The position numbers were made by a program, and so were the translations under genes. The notes under the pieces were generated by a model. That model worked only from the letters and a program-made list of their open reading frames with translations, was not told the DNA's origin and did no database searches. Positions 1 through 6,853 of a stretch of DNA of 52,235 nt are shown here, in pieces; positions within the stretch are counted from its first letter, which is position 1, and every line of letters starts with the position of its first letter. The DNA is from DASZZZ01 sp036260375. Lineage in GTDB: Bacteria; Actinomycetota; CADDZG01; WHSQ01. The stretch is from the NCBI GenBank assembly GCA_036260375.1, contig DASZZZ010000080.1:1-52235 (forward strand). Direction: 5' to 3'.

Positions 1-1002
1 GGCGGCGCGCTCGGCTGGGTCGCGCGGCGGCTCGGCGGGCCGCAGACCGACGTTCCGATCGCGGCCCCCGCGACGCCGGCGCGCGTCCCGACGCGCGCGC
101 CGTTCCCCGACGTGCCGGGTCTCTCGCCCGAGGTGACGAGCGTCGACGACCACTACGTCGTCGACGTCAACCTCCTGGCTCCCTCGGTCGAGGCGGCGGA
201 CTGGAGGCTGCGCGTGTACGGCGCCGTGGACCGGCCGCTGGAGCCGTCGTTCGACGAGCTCCAACGCGACTTCGAGGTCGTCGAGGACTTCTCGGTCCTG
301 ACGTGCATCTCGAACGAGGTCGGCGGCGACCTCGTCGGCCACTCGGCGTGGCGCGGCGTGCGCGTCGCCGACGTGCTCGCGCGCGCCGGCGTCCGGTCCG
401 ACGCGGTCGACGTCGTGTTCCGCTCCGTCGACGGCTACTCCGACTCGATACCGATCGAGGTCGCGCGCAACCCGTCGGTGTTGCTCGCGTTCGGACAGAA
501 CGGACGCGCGCTCACGCAGGAGCACGGGTTCCCGTGCCGCGTGCGGATCCCACCCATCTACGGGATGAAGAACGTCAAGTGGCTGCAGTCGATCGAGGTC
601 GTCGCGTCCGACCACCTCGGGTACTGGCAGCGGCGCGGGTGGTCGGACGACGCGGTCGTGCGGACGTCGTGCCGCATCGACGCGATCGGCGACGGGCGTT
701 CGGCGCGCGCCGGCGAGGCGACGTGGGTCGCCGGCGTCGCGTGGGCCGGCGACCGCGGCGTCGACGCGGTCGAGGTGTCGACCGACGGGGGCCGGACGTG
801 GACGCGTGCCGAGCTCAAGGAGCCGGTCGCGCGCGCGTCGTGGCGCCTGTGGGCGTATCGCTGGACGCCGGACGCCCCGGGCCCCGCGCAGATCGTGTGC
901 CGCGCGGTCGACGGGCGCGGGGCGCGCCAGACGGCCGCGGTCGCGCCGCCGCACCCCGACGGCGCGACCGGCTATCACCGGGTCGAGGTCGAGGTCGCCT
1001 GA
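1..1002 (+). CDS. Molybdopterin-dependent oxidoreductase, sulfite oxidase fold (5' end outside window)
   Basis: The reading frame is open from base 1, so the gene starts upstream; a GTG at 112 is internal, because the frame before it encodes a plausible linker after a hydrophobic stretch. The product carries an oxidoreductase molybdopterin-binding domain, with the expected Moco-ligating Cys in the motif LTCISNEVGG (codon at 304-306) and the downstream GFPCRVRIPPIYGMKNVKWLQSI region, followed by a C-terminal Mo-co dimerisation-type beta domain (DGGRTW motif, WRLWAYRWTP). The family catalyses oxygen-atom transfer on small substrates, often at the membrane or periplasm; the natural substrate cannot be read from sequence. 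The N-terminal fragment GGALGWVARR could be the end of a membrane anchor (inference). Confidence 0.88.
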   Translation, partial: GGALGWVARRLGGPQTDVPIAAPATPARVPTRAPFPDVPGLSPEVTSVDDHYVVDVNLLAPSVEAADWRLRVYGAVDRPLEPSFDELQRDFEVVEDFSVLTCISNEVGGDLVGHSAWRGVRVADVLARAGVRSDAVDVVFRSVDGYSDSIPIEVARNPSVLLAFGQNGRALTQEHGFPCRVRIPPIYGMKNVKWLQSIEVVASDHLGYWQRRGWSDDAVVRTSCRIDAIGDGRSARAGEATWVAGVAWAGDRGVDAVEVSTDGGRTWTRAELKEPVARASWRLWAYRWTPDAPGPAQIVCRAVDGRGARQTAAVAPPHPDGATGYHRVEVEVA

Positions 1003-1009
1003 GCCCGCG

Positions 1010-2389
1010 TCACGCGGGCTCGAAGTGGATCAACACCGACGCCACGTCGTCGTGCGCGCGCCGGACCGCGCTCTCGATGCGATCCGAGGCGTCGTGCACG
1101 CGCGCGAGGGCGAGGTCGCCGCGCGCGCGAACGTGCGCAACGACCGCCAGGCCACCCGCGGCGTCGGTCACGAGGACCTCGTGGCAGTCGAGCACGTCGG
1201 GCTCCCCGCGCGCCGCGGCGCGCACCGTGTCGACGACGTCGCGTCGTGCGCGCGTGGCGTCGCGTCCGAGCGCGGTGCGCTCGAGCGGCTCGATGTGCGT
1301 GTCGACGCGCACCGCGCGTCCCGCCAGCTCGCGCGCGACGACGTCCTCGATGCGGTCGGACAGCGCGTGCGCGTCCTCCAGCGGCGTGGTCGCCGGCACC
1401 TTGGCGTGGAGGGTGACGTGGAGCTTCGAGCGCCCGTCCTCCTCGAACGCGTGCACGGAGACGTCGTGGACCTCGTGGACGCCCTCGGCGCGCGTCGCCG
1501 CGACGCGCACGCGCTCGCTGAGGCCGGCGTCGCCACCCGCCGGCTCGACGTGCACGACGACGTCCGCCCCGGGCGCGACGCGACCGATCTCCTGCTCGAC
1601 ACGCTCGGCGATGTCGTGCGCGCGCTCCAACGACGTCGTCGGGCGCGCCGCCACGGTGACGTCGGCGAACAGCTGGCGGCCGCCCGTGCGCACGCGCACG
1701 CGTCGCGCCTCGGCCACGCCCGGGGCCGCGGCGGCGGCCGCCGCGATCGCCTCGACGCGCGCCCGCGGCGCGCGGTCCATGAGCACGTCGACCGACCGGC
1801 GTCCGAGACGCACCGACGCGACCGCCACCGCCACTGCGACGACGAGCGCGCCGGCGGCGTCCGCGCCGCGCACGCCGGTGCGGACGAGGGCGAGGCTCGC
1901 GAGCGCGACGACCGCGGTGCCGACGTCGGTGGCGACGTTGAGAGCGCCGGCGCGCAGCGCGTCGGAGCCCTCCGCGGCCGCGGCGCGGTGCACGTACCAC
2001 GCCCTTACGCCGTCGACCGCCGCCGACGCGCCCAGCAGCGCGAGCGCGTACCACGGCGCGCGCACCGGGGAGCCGCCGTCCGCGAGGCGCCGCACCGCCT
2101 CGAGACCGACGCCGGCGGCGACCGCGACGAGGACCAGCGTCTGCACGAACGCGACGAGGTTCTCGGCCTTCGCGTGTCCGTAGTGGTGCTCCGCGTCGGC
2201 GGGCTTGCCGGCGATGCGCACGCCGACGAAGACGAGCGCGAGCGCGACGACGTCGAGCAGGGAGTCGAGCGTCTGCGACAGCAACGCGAGGCTCGAGGTC
2301 GCGAGCCACGCGGCCCCCTTGGCGGCCGTCAGCAGGGCGGTCGCGAGCAACGCCCACAGGGCGGCGCGCTCGGCGCGGCGCGCATGCAT
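1010..2389 (-). CDS. Cation diffusion facilitator (CDF) exporter with three C-terminal metal-domain repeats, probably Mn(II)
   Basis: Predicted inner-membrane metal/proton antiporter of 459 aa. Six hydrophobic segments fill roughly residues 10-205. The transport site shows DxxxD in TM2 (Asp42, Asp46) and NxxxD in TM5 (Asn151, Asp155), where Zn exporters normally have HxxxD; an Asn-Asp-Asp-Asp site is associated in the family with Mn(II) export, so manganese is the inferred substrate. After the membrane part the cytoplasmic dimerisation domain is repeated about three times (roughly 210-290, 293-375, 385-459; each with a V/AxVxVHxEP-like or HFEP ending), making the protein about 150 aa longer than a usual CDF. 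A TAGGCT box lies 6 nt before the ATG, suggesting a leaderless transcript. The DtxR-type regulator and the TroABCD-like importer nearby fit metal homeostasis. Confidence 0.9.
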   Translation of the reverse strand: MHARRAERAALWALLATALLTAAKGAAWLATSSLALLSQTLDSLLDVVALALVFVGVRIAGKPADAEHHYGHAKAENLVAFVQTLVLVAVAAGVGLEAVRRLADGGSPVRAPWYALALLGASAAVDGVRAWYVHRAAAAEGSDALRAGALNVATDVGTAVVALASLALVRTGVRGADAAGALVVAVAVAVASVRLGRRSVDVLMDRAPRARVEAIAAAAAAAPGVAEARRVRVRTGGRQLFADVTVAARPTTSLERAHDIAERVEQEIGRVAPGADVVVHVEPAGGDAGLSERVRVAATRAEGVHEVHDVSVHAFEEDGRSKLHVTLHAKVPATTPLEDAHALSDRIEDVVARELAGRAVRVDTHIEPLERTALGRDATRARRDVVDTVRAAARGEPDVLDCHEVLVTDAAGGLAVVAHVRARGDLALARVHDASDRIESAVRRAHDDVASVLIHFEPA

Positions 2390-2395
2390 CGCGCG

Positions 2396-2401
2396 AGCCT
2401 A
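2396..2401 (-). promoter_or_regulatory. Probable -10 box (TAGGCT) of the CDF gene, leaderless
   Basis: On the minus strand TAGGCT stands 6 nt upstream of the ATG at 2389. The same TAnnnT box at 6-8 nt from a start codon recurs before at least eight other genes in this window. No clear -35 box is visible. Confidence 0.5.
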
Positions 2402-2472
2402 GAGCGAGCTCGACCGCGCGCGTCCGTCCTAAACGCCGCGTCGTGAGGCGCGTCGCGCGCGAAGATGTGGGG

Positions 2473-3177
2473 ATGATCGGTGTGATCGGCGACCACGACC
2501 CCTCGAACCCCACCCACGTCGCCACGACCGAGGCGCTGCGGGCGCTGCCGGGCCGGCCCCCGTTCGAGTGGATCGGCACCGACGAAGCCCGGTCGCGCCG
2601 CGACGACGTCGCCGGGCTGCATGGGGTGTTCGTCGCCCCGGCGAGCCCGTATCGCGACGCGGATGCGGTCGTCGACGTCGTCCGCGACGCGCGCGAGCGC
2701 GGCGTCCCGCTCGTCGGCACCTGAGGCGGCTTTCAGCACGTGGTTCTCGAACACGTGCGCAACGTCCTCGGGTTCGAGGACGCCGACCACGCGGAGAGCT
2801 CGCCGGACGCGCCGCGGCTGGCGATCACGGCGTTGAGCTGTTCGCTCGCCGGGCGCACCGACGAGGTGCGGTTCGCGCCCGGTTCGCCGGCGCGCCGCTG
2901 GTACGGACGCGACGCGGCGGTGGAGGACTTCCGCTGCAGCTACGGCGTCAATCCCGAGCTCGTCCCGGCGCTGGAGGCGTCGGGCCTCGCCGTGGACGCC
3001 ACCGACGCCGCGGGCGACGTCCGGATGGTGGCGCGGCGAGACCATCCCTTCTTCGTCGGCACGCTGTTCCTCCCGCAGCTGCGCTCGAGCGAGCGCTCGG
3101 TCCACCCCGTGCTGCGCGAGTTCGCGCGCGCGGTCGCGCGCGCCACGCCGCGGGGAAACGGCGGCGCGCAGGCATAG
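2473..3177 (+). CDS. CTP synthase C-terminal region-related selenoprotein (UGA decoded as selenocysteine)
   Basis: Class I glutamine-amidotransferase-like protein of 234 aa if the in-frame TGA at 2722-2724 is read through (residue 84). The text around it reads GVPLVGT-U-GGFQHVVLEHVRN, and in this family that position is the nucleophile Cys of GTCGGFQH. The frame stays open for another 151 codons and ends with HPFFVGTLFLPQLRSSERSVHP, matching the family C terminus. A perfect 7-bp hairpin starts 11 nt after the TGA. The ATG at 2473 gives the family N terminus (MIGVIGDHDPS); an in-frame GTG at 2443 is an alternative. The usual triad His and Glu (F-H-P-E in CTP synthase) are Leu and Gln here, so glutaminase activity is doubtful. 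From memory, public databases use the name CTP synthase C-terminal region-related (seleno)protein for this family. A TGC-to-TGA nonsense mutation is the alternative. Confidence 0.75.
2722..2758 (+). promoter_or_regulatory. Recoded UGA and candidate bacterial SECIS hairpin
   Basis: TGA at 2722-2724 is followed after 11 nt by a perfect inverted repeat, GCACGTG (2736-2742) and CACGTGC (2752-2758), enclosing a 9-nt loop that begins with G (2743-2751). The UGA-to-loop distance is 18 nt. Bacterial SECIS elements, the SelB binding sites, typically have a stem of several base pairs, a small loop with a G in the first two positions and a UGA-to-loop distance of about 16-37 nt, so the geometry fits. 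Binding by SelB is inferred. Confidence 0.62.
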
Positions 3178-3264
3178 GAGCGCCTCCGCGCTCCGCCGGT
3201 GGCCGCGACGGCCTCGTCGCGGGCTTCGGTCATCGAACGGCAGAACGTCCGACCGGTGTTCGCC

Positions 3265-3306
3265 TTGTCTAGACAAACGATTAGACGAGGCTAAAATCTC
3301 GTTTGT
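3265..3306 (+). promoter_or_regulatory. Promoter and operator-like palindrome of the DtxR-type regulator
   Basis: A -35-like TAGACA (3270-3275) and a -10-like TAAAAT (3292-3297) are 16 nt apart, and the GTG start follows the -10 box by 7 nt, so the mRNA is probably leaderless. A perfect 12-bp palindrome, TTGTCTAGACAA (3265-3276), overlaps the -35, and an 8-bp inverted repeat ACAAACGA/TCGTTTGT (3273-3280, 3299-3306) brackets the -10. These are good candidates for autoregulatory metalloregulator binding; the assignment is inferred from position and symmetry. Confidence 0.6.
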
Positions 3307-3973
3307 GCGCGACAAGACGAGCCCCGCGGTCCAGGACTACCTCAAGGCGCTGTTCGCCCTCGAATGGGACGGCGCCGACGCGGGCCCGGTCGCGACCAGC
3401 GCCCTCGCGGAGCGGCTCGGGGTGTCCCCCGCGTCGGCGACCAACATGCTCAAGCGCCTCGACGCCATGGCGCTGGTCGTGCACGTCCCCTACCGCGGCG
3501 CCGAGCTGACCGAGTCGGGCCGCAAGATAGCGCTCGAGGTCCTCCGCCACCACCGCCTGCTCGAGACCTATCTCGCGGAGGCGCTCGGCGTGCCGTGGGA
3601 TCGCGTTCACGCGGAGGCCGAGGTGCTCGAGCACGTCCTGTCCGAGGAGCTCGAGGAGCGCATCGCCGCCCGCCTCGGTCATCCGACGTGCGATCCACAC
3701 GGCCATCCCATCCCGACGAGCGACCTCGAGATGCCCGACCCGAGCGGGCGCCCGCTGTGGCACGCGGCCGACGGCGATCACGTCACGGTCGAGCGCGTCC
3801 CCGACGACGACGGCGACGCGCTCCGCTACCTCGGCGCGACCGGCATCCGGCCCGGCACGCGCCTCGACGTCGTCGACCGCGGGCCCATGGGCGGTCCGTT
3901 GTTCGTGCACGTCGCGGGCGGCGACGACGTCGCGCTGTCGCGCGAGCTCGCGGAGGTCGTATGGGTGCGGTGA
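3305..3973 (+). CDS. DtxR/MntR-family metal-dependent transcriptional regulator
   Basis: 222 aa. An N-terminal winged helix (about residues 5-70, TSALAERLGVSPASATNMLKRL) precedes a metal-binding/dimerisation domain with RHHRLLETYL and AEVLEHVLSEELEERI, and an FeoA/SH3-like C-terminal domain (about 145-222). Metal-site positions line up with MntR-type ligands (Asp11, the His of RHHRL, and Glu/Glu-His in AEVLEH) rather than the Met/Cys of DtxR/IdeR, suggesting Mn(II) sensing, although MntR Glu11 is Lys here. The GTG start is chosen because a -10-like box lies 7 nt upstream and no Shine-Dalgarno is present. It overlaps the importer lipoprotein gene by 13 nt and probably represses that operon when metal is plentiful. 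Confidence 0.9.
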   Translation: MRDKTSPAVQDYLKALFALEWDGADAGPVATSALAERLGVSPASATNMLKRLDAMALVVHVPYRGAELTESGRKIALEVLRHHRLLETYLAEALGVPWDRVHAEAEVLEHVLSEELEERIAARLGHPTCDPHGHPIPTSDLEMPDPSGRPLWHAADGDHVTVERVPDDDGDALRYLGATGIRPGTRLDVVDRGPMGGPLFVHVAGGDDVALSRELAEVVWVR

Positions 3974-4923
3974 CCGGGGGCGCGCGCACGGCTGCGGCCG
4001 CGCTCGCGGTGCTCGCGCTGGCGACGTCGTGCGGGCGCGCCGAGGGGCTCGGCCGCGCCGACGTGTCGGGCCGGCGCGTGCGGGTCGTCGCGACGACCGG
4101 CATGATCGCCGACGTCGCCACCAACGTCGGCGGGGGCCGCGTCGACGTCGTCGCGCTGATGGGGCCCGGGGTCGACCCGCACCTCTACAAGGCGAGCGAG
4201 GGCGACGTGACGACGCTCGTCGGCGCCGACGTCATCTTCTACAACGGTCTCCACCTCGAGGCCGCGATGGCCGACGTGCTGGAACGCGCGCGCGACCGCA
4301 TCCGCACGGTCTCGGTCACCGACGGCATCGCGCGCGACCGCCTGCTGGCGCCGCCGGAGTTCGAGGGCGCCTACGACCCGCACGTCTGGTTCGACGTCGC
4401 GCTGTGGATCGAGGCGGCCGAGCGCGTGCGCGCCGCGCTCGCGCAGCTCGACCCCGAGCACGCCGGCGTGTACGCCACCAACGCGCGCGCCTACGTCGCG
4501 CGCCTCGAGGAGCTCGACGAGTACGTGCGCCGGCGCGTCGCGCAGGTGCCCGAGAGCGCGCGCGTGCTGATCACCGCGCACGACGCGTTCAACTACTTCG
4601 GGCGCGCGTACGGGTTCGACGTGCGCGGGCTGCAGGGCATCAGCACCGCGGCGGAGACCGGCACGGCCGACGTCTCGGCGCTCGCTGACTTCATCGTGGA
4701 GCGCCGCATCCCGGCGATGTTCGTCGAGTCGTCGGTGTCGCCGCGCTTCGTGGAGGCGGTGCGCGAGGCGGTCCGGGCCCGCGACGGCGACGTCGCGATC
4801 GGCGGCTCGCTGTACTCCGACGCGATGGGCACGCCCGGGACGCCCGACGGCACGTACGTGGGCATGGTGCGCCACAACGTCGACACGATCGCGGGCGCGC
4901 TGACGCCGGGGGGCTCGCCGTGA
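3961..4923 (+). CDS. Mn/Zn ABC transporter substrate-binding lipoprotein, TroA-like
   Basis: 320 aa. The N terminus has a short hydrophobic segment ending in a lipobox (LATSC, Cys24), so the mature protein is expected to be lipid-anchored outside the membrane. Cluster A-I motifs are clear: DPHLYK, EGAYDPHVWFDV, ITAHDAFNYFGRAYGF, GLQGIST, FVESSVSPRF and GSLYSDAMG. The His in DPHLY, DPHVW and AHDAF plus the Asp in LYSDAMG match the three-His-one-Asp metal site of TroA, a Zn/Mn binder. The ATG lies inside the 3' end of the regulator gene and the stop overlaps the ATPase GTG (GTGA). It captures metal for the ABC importer encoded by the next three genes. Confidence 0.92.
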   Translation: MGAVTGGARTAAAALAVLALATSCGRAEGLGRADVSGRRVRVVATTGMIADVATNVGGGRVDVVALMGPGVDPHLYKASEGDVTTLVGADVIFYNGLHLEAAMADVLERARDRIRTVSVTDGIARDRLLAPPEFEGAYDPHVWFDVALWIEAAERVRAALAQLDPEHAGVYATNARAYVARLEELDEYVRRRVAQVPESARVLITAHDAFNYFGRAYGFDVRGLQGISTAAETGTADVSALADFIVERRIPAMFVESSVSPRFVEAVREAVRARDGDVAIGGSLYSDAMGTPGTPDGTYVGMVRHNVDTIAGALTPGGSP

Positions 4924-5720
4924 CCGAGGCGGCGCGCGCCGAGCGCGCGCCCGCGGTCGAGGTCGCCGACCTCACGGTCGCGTACCGCGACGCGCCGGTG
5001 CTGTGGGACGTCGACATGGTCGTCCCGGCGGGCACGCTGATGGCCGTCGTCGGCCCCAACGGCGCCGGCAAGACGACGCTGGTCAAGGCGATCCTCGGCC
5101 TCGTGCGGCCCGCCGCCGGAAGCGTGCGGATCCTCGGCCGCCCGTACGCCGAGCAGCGCCGCGCGATCGGCTACGTGCCGCAGCGCGGCAGCGTCGACTG
5201 GGACTTCCCGACGACCGTGCTCGACGTCGTGATGATGGGCCGCTACGGCGCGCTCGGGTGGGTGCGCCGTCCGGGCCGCGCCGAGCGCGAGCGCGCGCTC
5301 GGAGCGCTCGACGAGGTCGGTCTGCGCGCGCTGGCGGGCCGCCAGATCAGCCAGCTCTCGGGCGGGCAACAGCAGCGCGTGTTCCTCGCGCGCGCGCTCG
5401 TGCAGGACGCGCTCGTGTACCTCATGGACGAGCCGTTCCAGGGCGTCGACGCGACGACCGAGCGCGCCATCGTCGAGCTCTTGCAGGCCCTGCGCGCGCG
5501 CGGCCGCACGGTCGTCGTCGTCCACCACGACCTCCAGACGGTCCAGGAGTACTTCGACTGGGTGACGCTGCTCAACGTCCGCCGCATCGCGAGCGGGCCG
5601 GTCGCCGAGGTCTTCACCGAGGACAACCTGCGTCTCACGTACGGGGGCCGCGTCGCGTTCCTCGGGCGCGGCGCGAGCGGCGACGGGCGCGCCCGCCCGC
5701 CCGCTCTCGGCGAGGTGTAG
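4920..5720 (+). CDS. Mn/Zn ABC transporter ATP-binding protein, TroB-like
   Basis: 266 aa. It shows Walker A GPNGAGKTT, the Q-loop region YVPQRGSVDWDFPTTVLDVVMMGRYG typical of metal ABC importers, the signature LSGGQQQR, Walker B VYLMDEPF and the switch His in VVVHHDL. It powers import through the two permeases downstream. The GTG start overlaps the substrate-binding gene stop by 4 nt, and the next gene begins 2 nt after its stop, indicating one transcript. Confidence 0.95.
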   Translation: MTEAARAERAPAVEVADLTVAYRDAPVLWDVDMVVPAGTLMAVVGPNGAGKTTLVKAILGLVRPAAGSVRILGRPYAEQRRAIGYVPQRGSVDWDFPTTVLDVVMMGRYGALGWVRRPGRAERERALGALDEVGLRALAGRQISQLSGGQQQRVFLARALVQDALVYLMDEPFQGVDATTERAIVELLQALRARGRTVVVVHHDLQTVQEYFDWVTLLNVRRIASGPVAEVFTEDNLRLTYGGRVAFLGRGASGDGRARPPALGEV

Positions 5721-5722
5721 CC

Positions 5723-6853
5723 GTGGGGCTGCTCGGCGACCTGTGGTCGGATTACACGCTGCGCACGGTGGCGCTCGGCGCCGCGGTGCTCGGCGTCGTC
5801 GCGGGCGCGTTGGGCTCGTTCGCGATCCTGCGCCGCCAGAGCCTGCTCGGCGACGCGATCTCGCACGCGGCGCTTCCGGGCATCGCGCTCGCGTTCCTCG
5901 TCACCGGGAGCAAGTCGCCGCTCGTGCTCGTCGCGGGGGCCGCGCTCGCGGGATGGTTGTCGACGCTGCTCGTCGTCGCGATCGTGCGCACGACGCGGAT
6001 CAAGAGCGACGCGGCCCTCGGCCTCGTGCTGTCGGTCTTCTTCGGCGCGGGGCTGGTGCTGCTCACGTTCATCCAACGGCGTCCGGACGCGACGCAGGCC
6101 GGCCTCGACAAGTTCCTGTTCGGACAGGCGGCCGCGCTCGTCGAGCGCGACGTGTGGACGATGGCGGCGATCGGCGCGGTCGCGCTCGCCGTCGTGGCGC
6201 TGCTGTGGAAGGAGCTCAAGCTGCTCGCGTTCGACCCCGACTTCGGCGCCACGAACGGCTTCGCGATGCGCGCGCTCGACGTCGTCCTGACGTCGATGCT
6301 CGTAGTCGCGATCGTCATCGGGCTGCAGACTGTCGGCGTCGTGCTGATGAGCGCTCTGGTCGTCGCGCCGGGCGCGGCGGCGCGCCAGTGGACCGACCGT
6401 CTCGGCGTCATGGTCGTGCTCGCGGCGCTGTTCGGCGCGGCGTCCGGCGTCGCAGGAGCGCTGCTCAGCAGCTCGACCGCGGCGCTCCCGACGGGCCCCA
6501 CCATCGTGCTGTGCGCGGGCGCGATCGTCGTCACGTCGTTGCTGGCGGCGCCCAACAGGGGGCTCGTGTGGAACCGCGTGCGCGACGTGCGCGCCCGCCG
6601 GAGGCTGCACGTCGACGCGGTGCTCGCCGATCTCCTCGCGCTGTCGAGCCAGCACGAGCGCGAGCACGCGCACCACGCGTCCGTCGTCGAGACCATGGCC
6701 GCGGGCCGTCCGGGGGTGCGCCACGGCCTCGAGCAGCTCGCCGCGCGCGGGCTCGCGCGGGCGACGCCCGACGACCGCTGGGCGCTCACGCCGGCGGGCG
6801 TCGAGGCGGCGCGGCGTGCCGCGGCGGAGCGCGACGGCGCGGGCTCGCCGTGA
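5723..6853 (+). CDS. Mn/Zn ABC transporter permease with C-terminal winged-helix tail (first)
   Basis: 376 aa. Residues from about 10 to 275 are an ABC-3 family permease with eight or nine membrane segments and the conserved motifs LLGDAISHAALPGIALAF, DFGATNG and VGVVLMSALVVAPGAAA. The last ~99 residues are soluble and read like a winged helix (ETMAAGRPGVRHGLEQLAARGLAR...WALTPAGVEAARR). The tail resembles the DtxR-like extensions known on some metal permeases, such as chlamydial YtgC-YtgR and Treponema proteins; its role here is unknown. GTG at 5723 is chosen because it sits 2 nt after the ATPase stop. The 3' end overlaps the second permease by 4 nt. Confidence 0.9.
   Translation: MGLLGDLWSDYTLRTVALGAAVLGVVAGALGSFAILRRQSLLGDAISHAALPGIALAFLVTGSKSPLVLVAGAALAGWLSTLLVVAIVRTTRIKSDAALGLVLSVFFGAGLVLLTFIQRRPDATQAGLDKFLFGQAAALVERDVWTMAAIGAVALAVVALLWKELKLLAFDPDFGATNGFAMRALDVVLTSMLVVAIVIGLQTVGVVLMSALVVAPGAAARQWTDRLGVMVVLAALFGAASGVAGALLSSSTAALPTGPTIVLCAGAIVVTSLLAAPNRGLVWNRVRDVRARRRLHVDAVLADLLALSSQHEREHAHHASVVETMAAGRPGVRHGLEQLAARGLARATPDDRWALTPAGVEAARRAAAERDGAGSP

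Noticed and set aside
975..2720. Long Arg-rich frames opposite or overlapping real genes
   Set aside because: High GC produces long open shadows; they lack domains, hydrophobic pattern and sensible codon usage.
2740..3177. Separate gene starting at GTG 2740 downstream of the TGA
   Set aside because: The protein would lack the first half of the fold, the GTG lies inside the predicted SECIS stem, and the same frame continues seamlessly from the upstream part.
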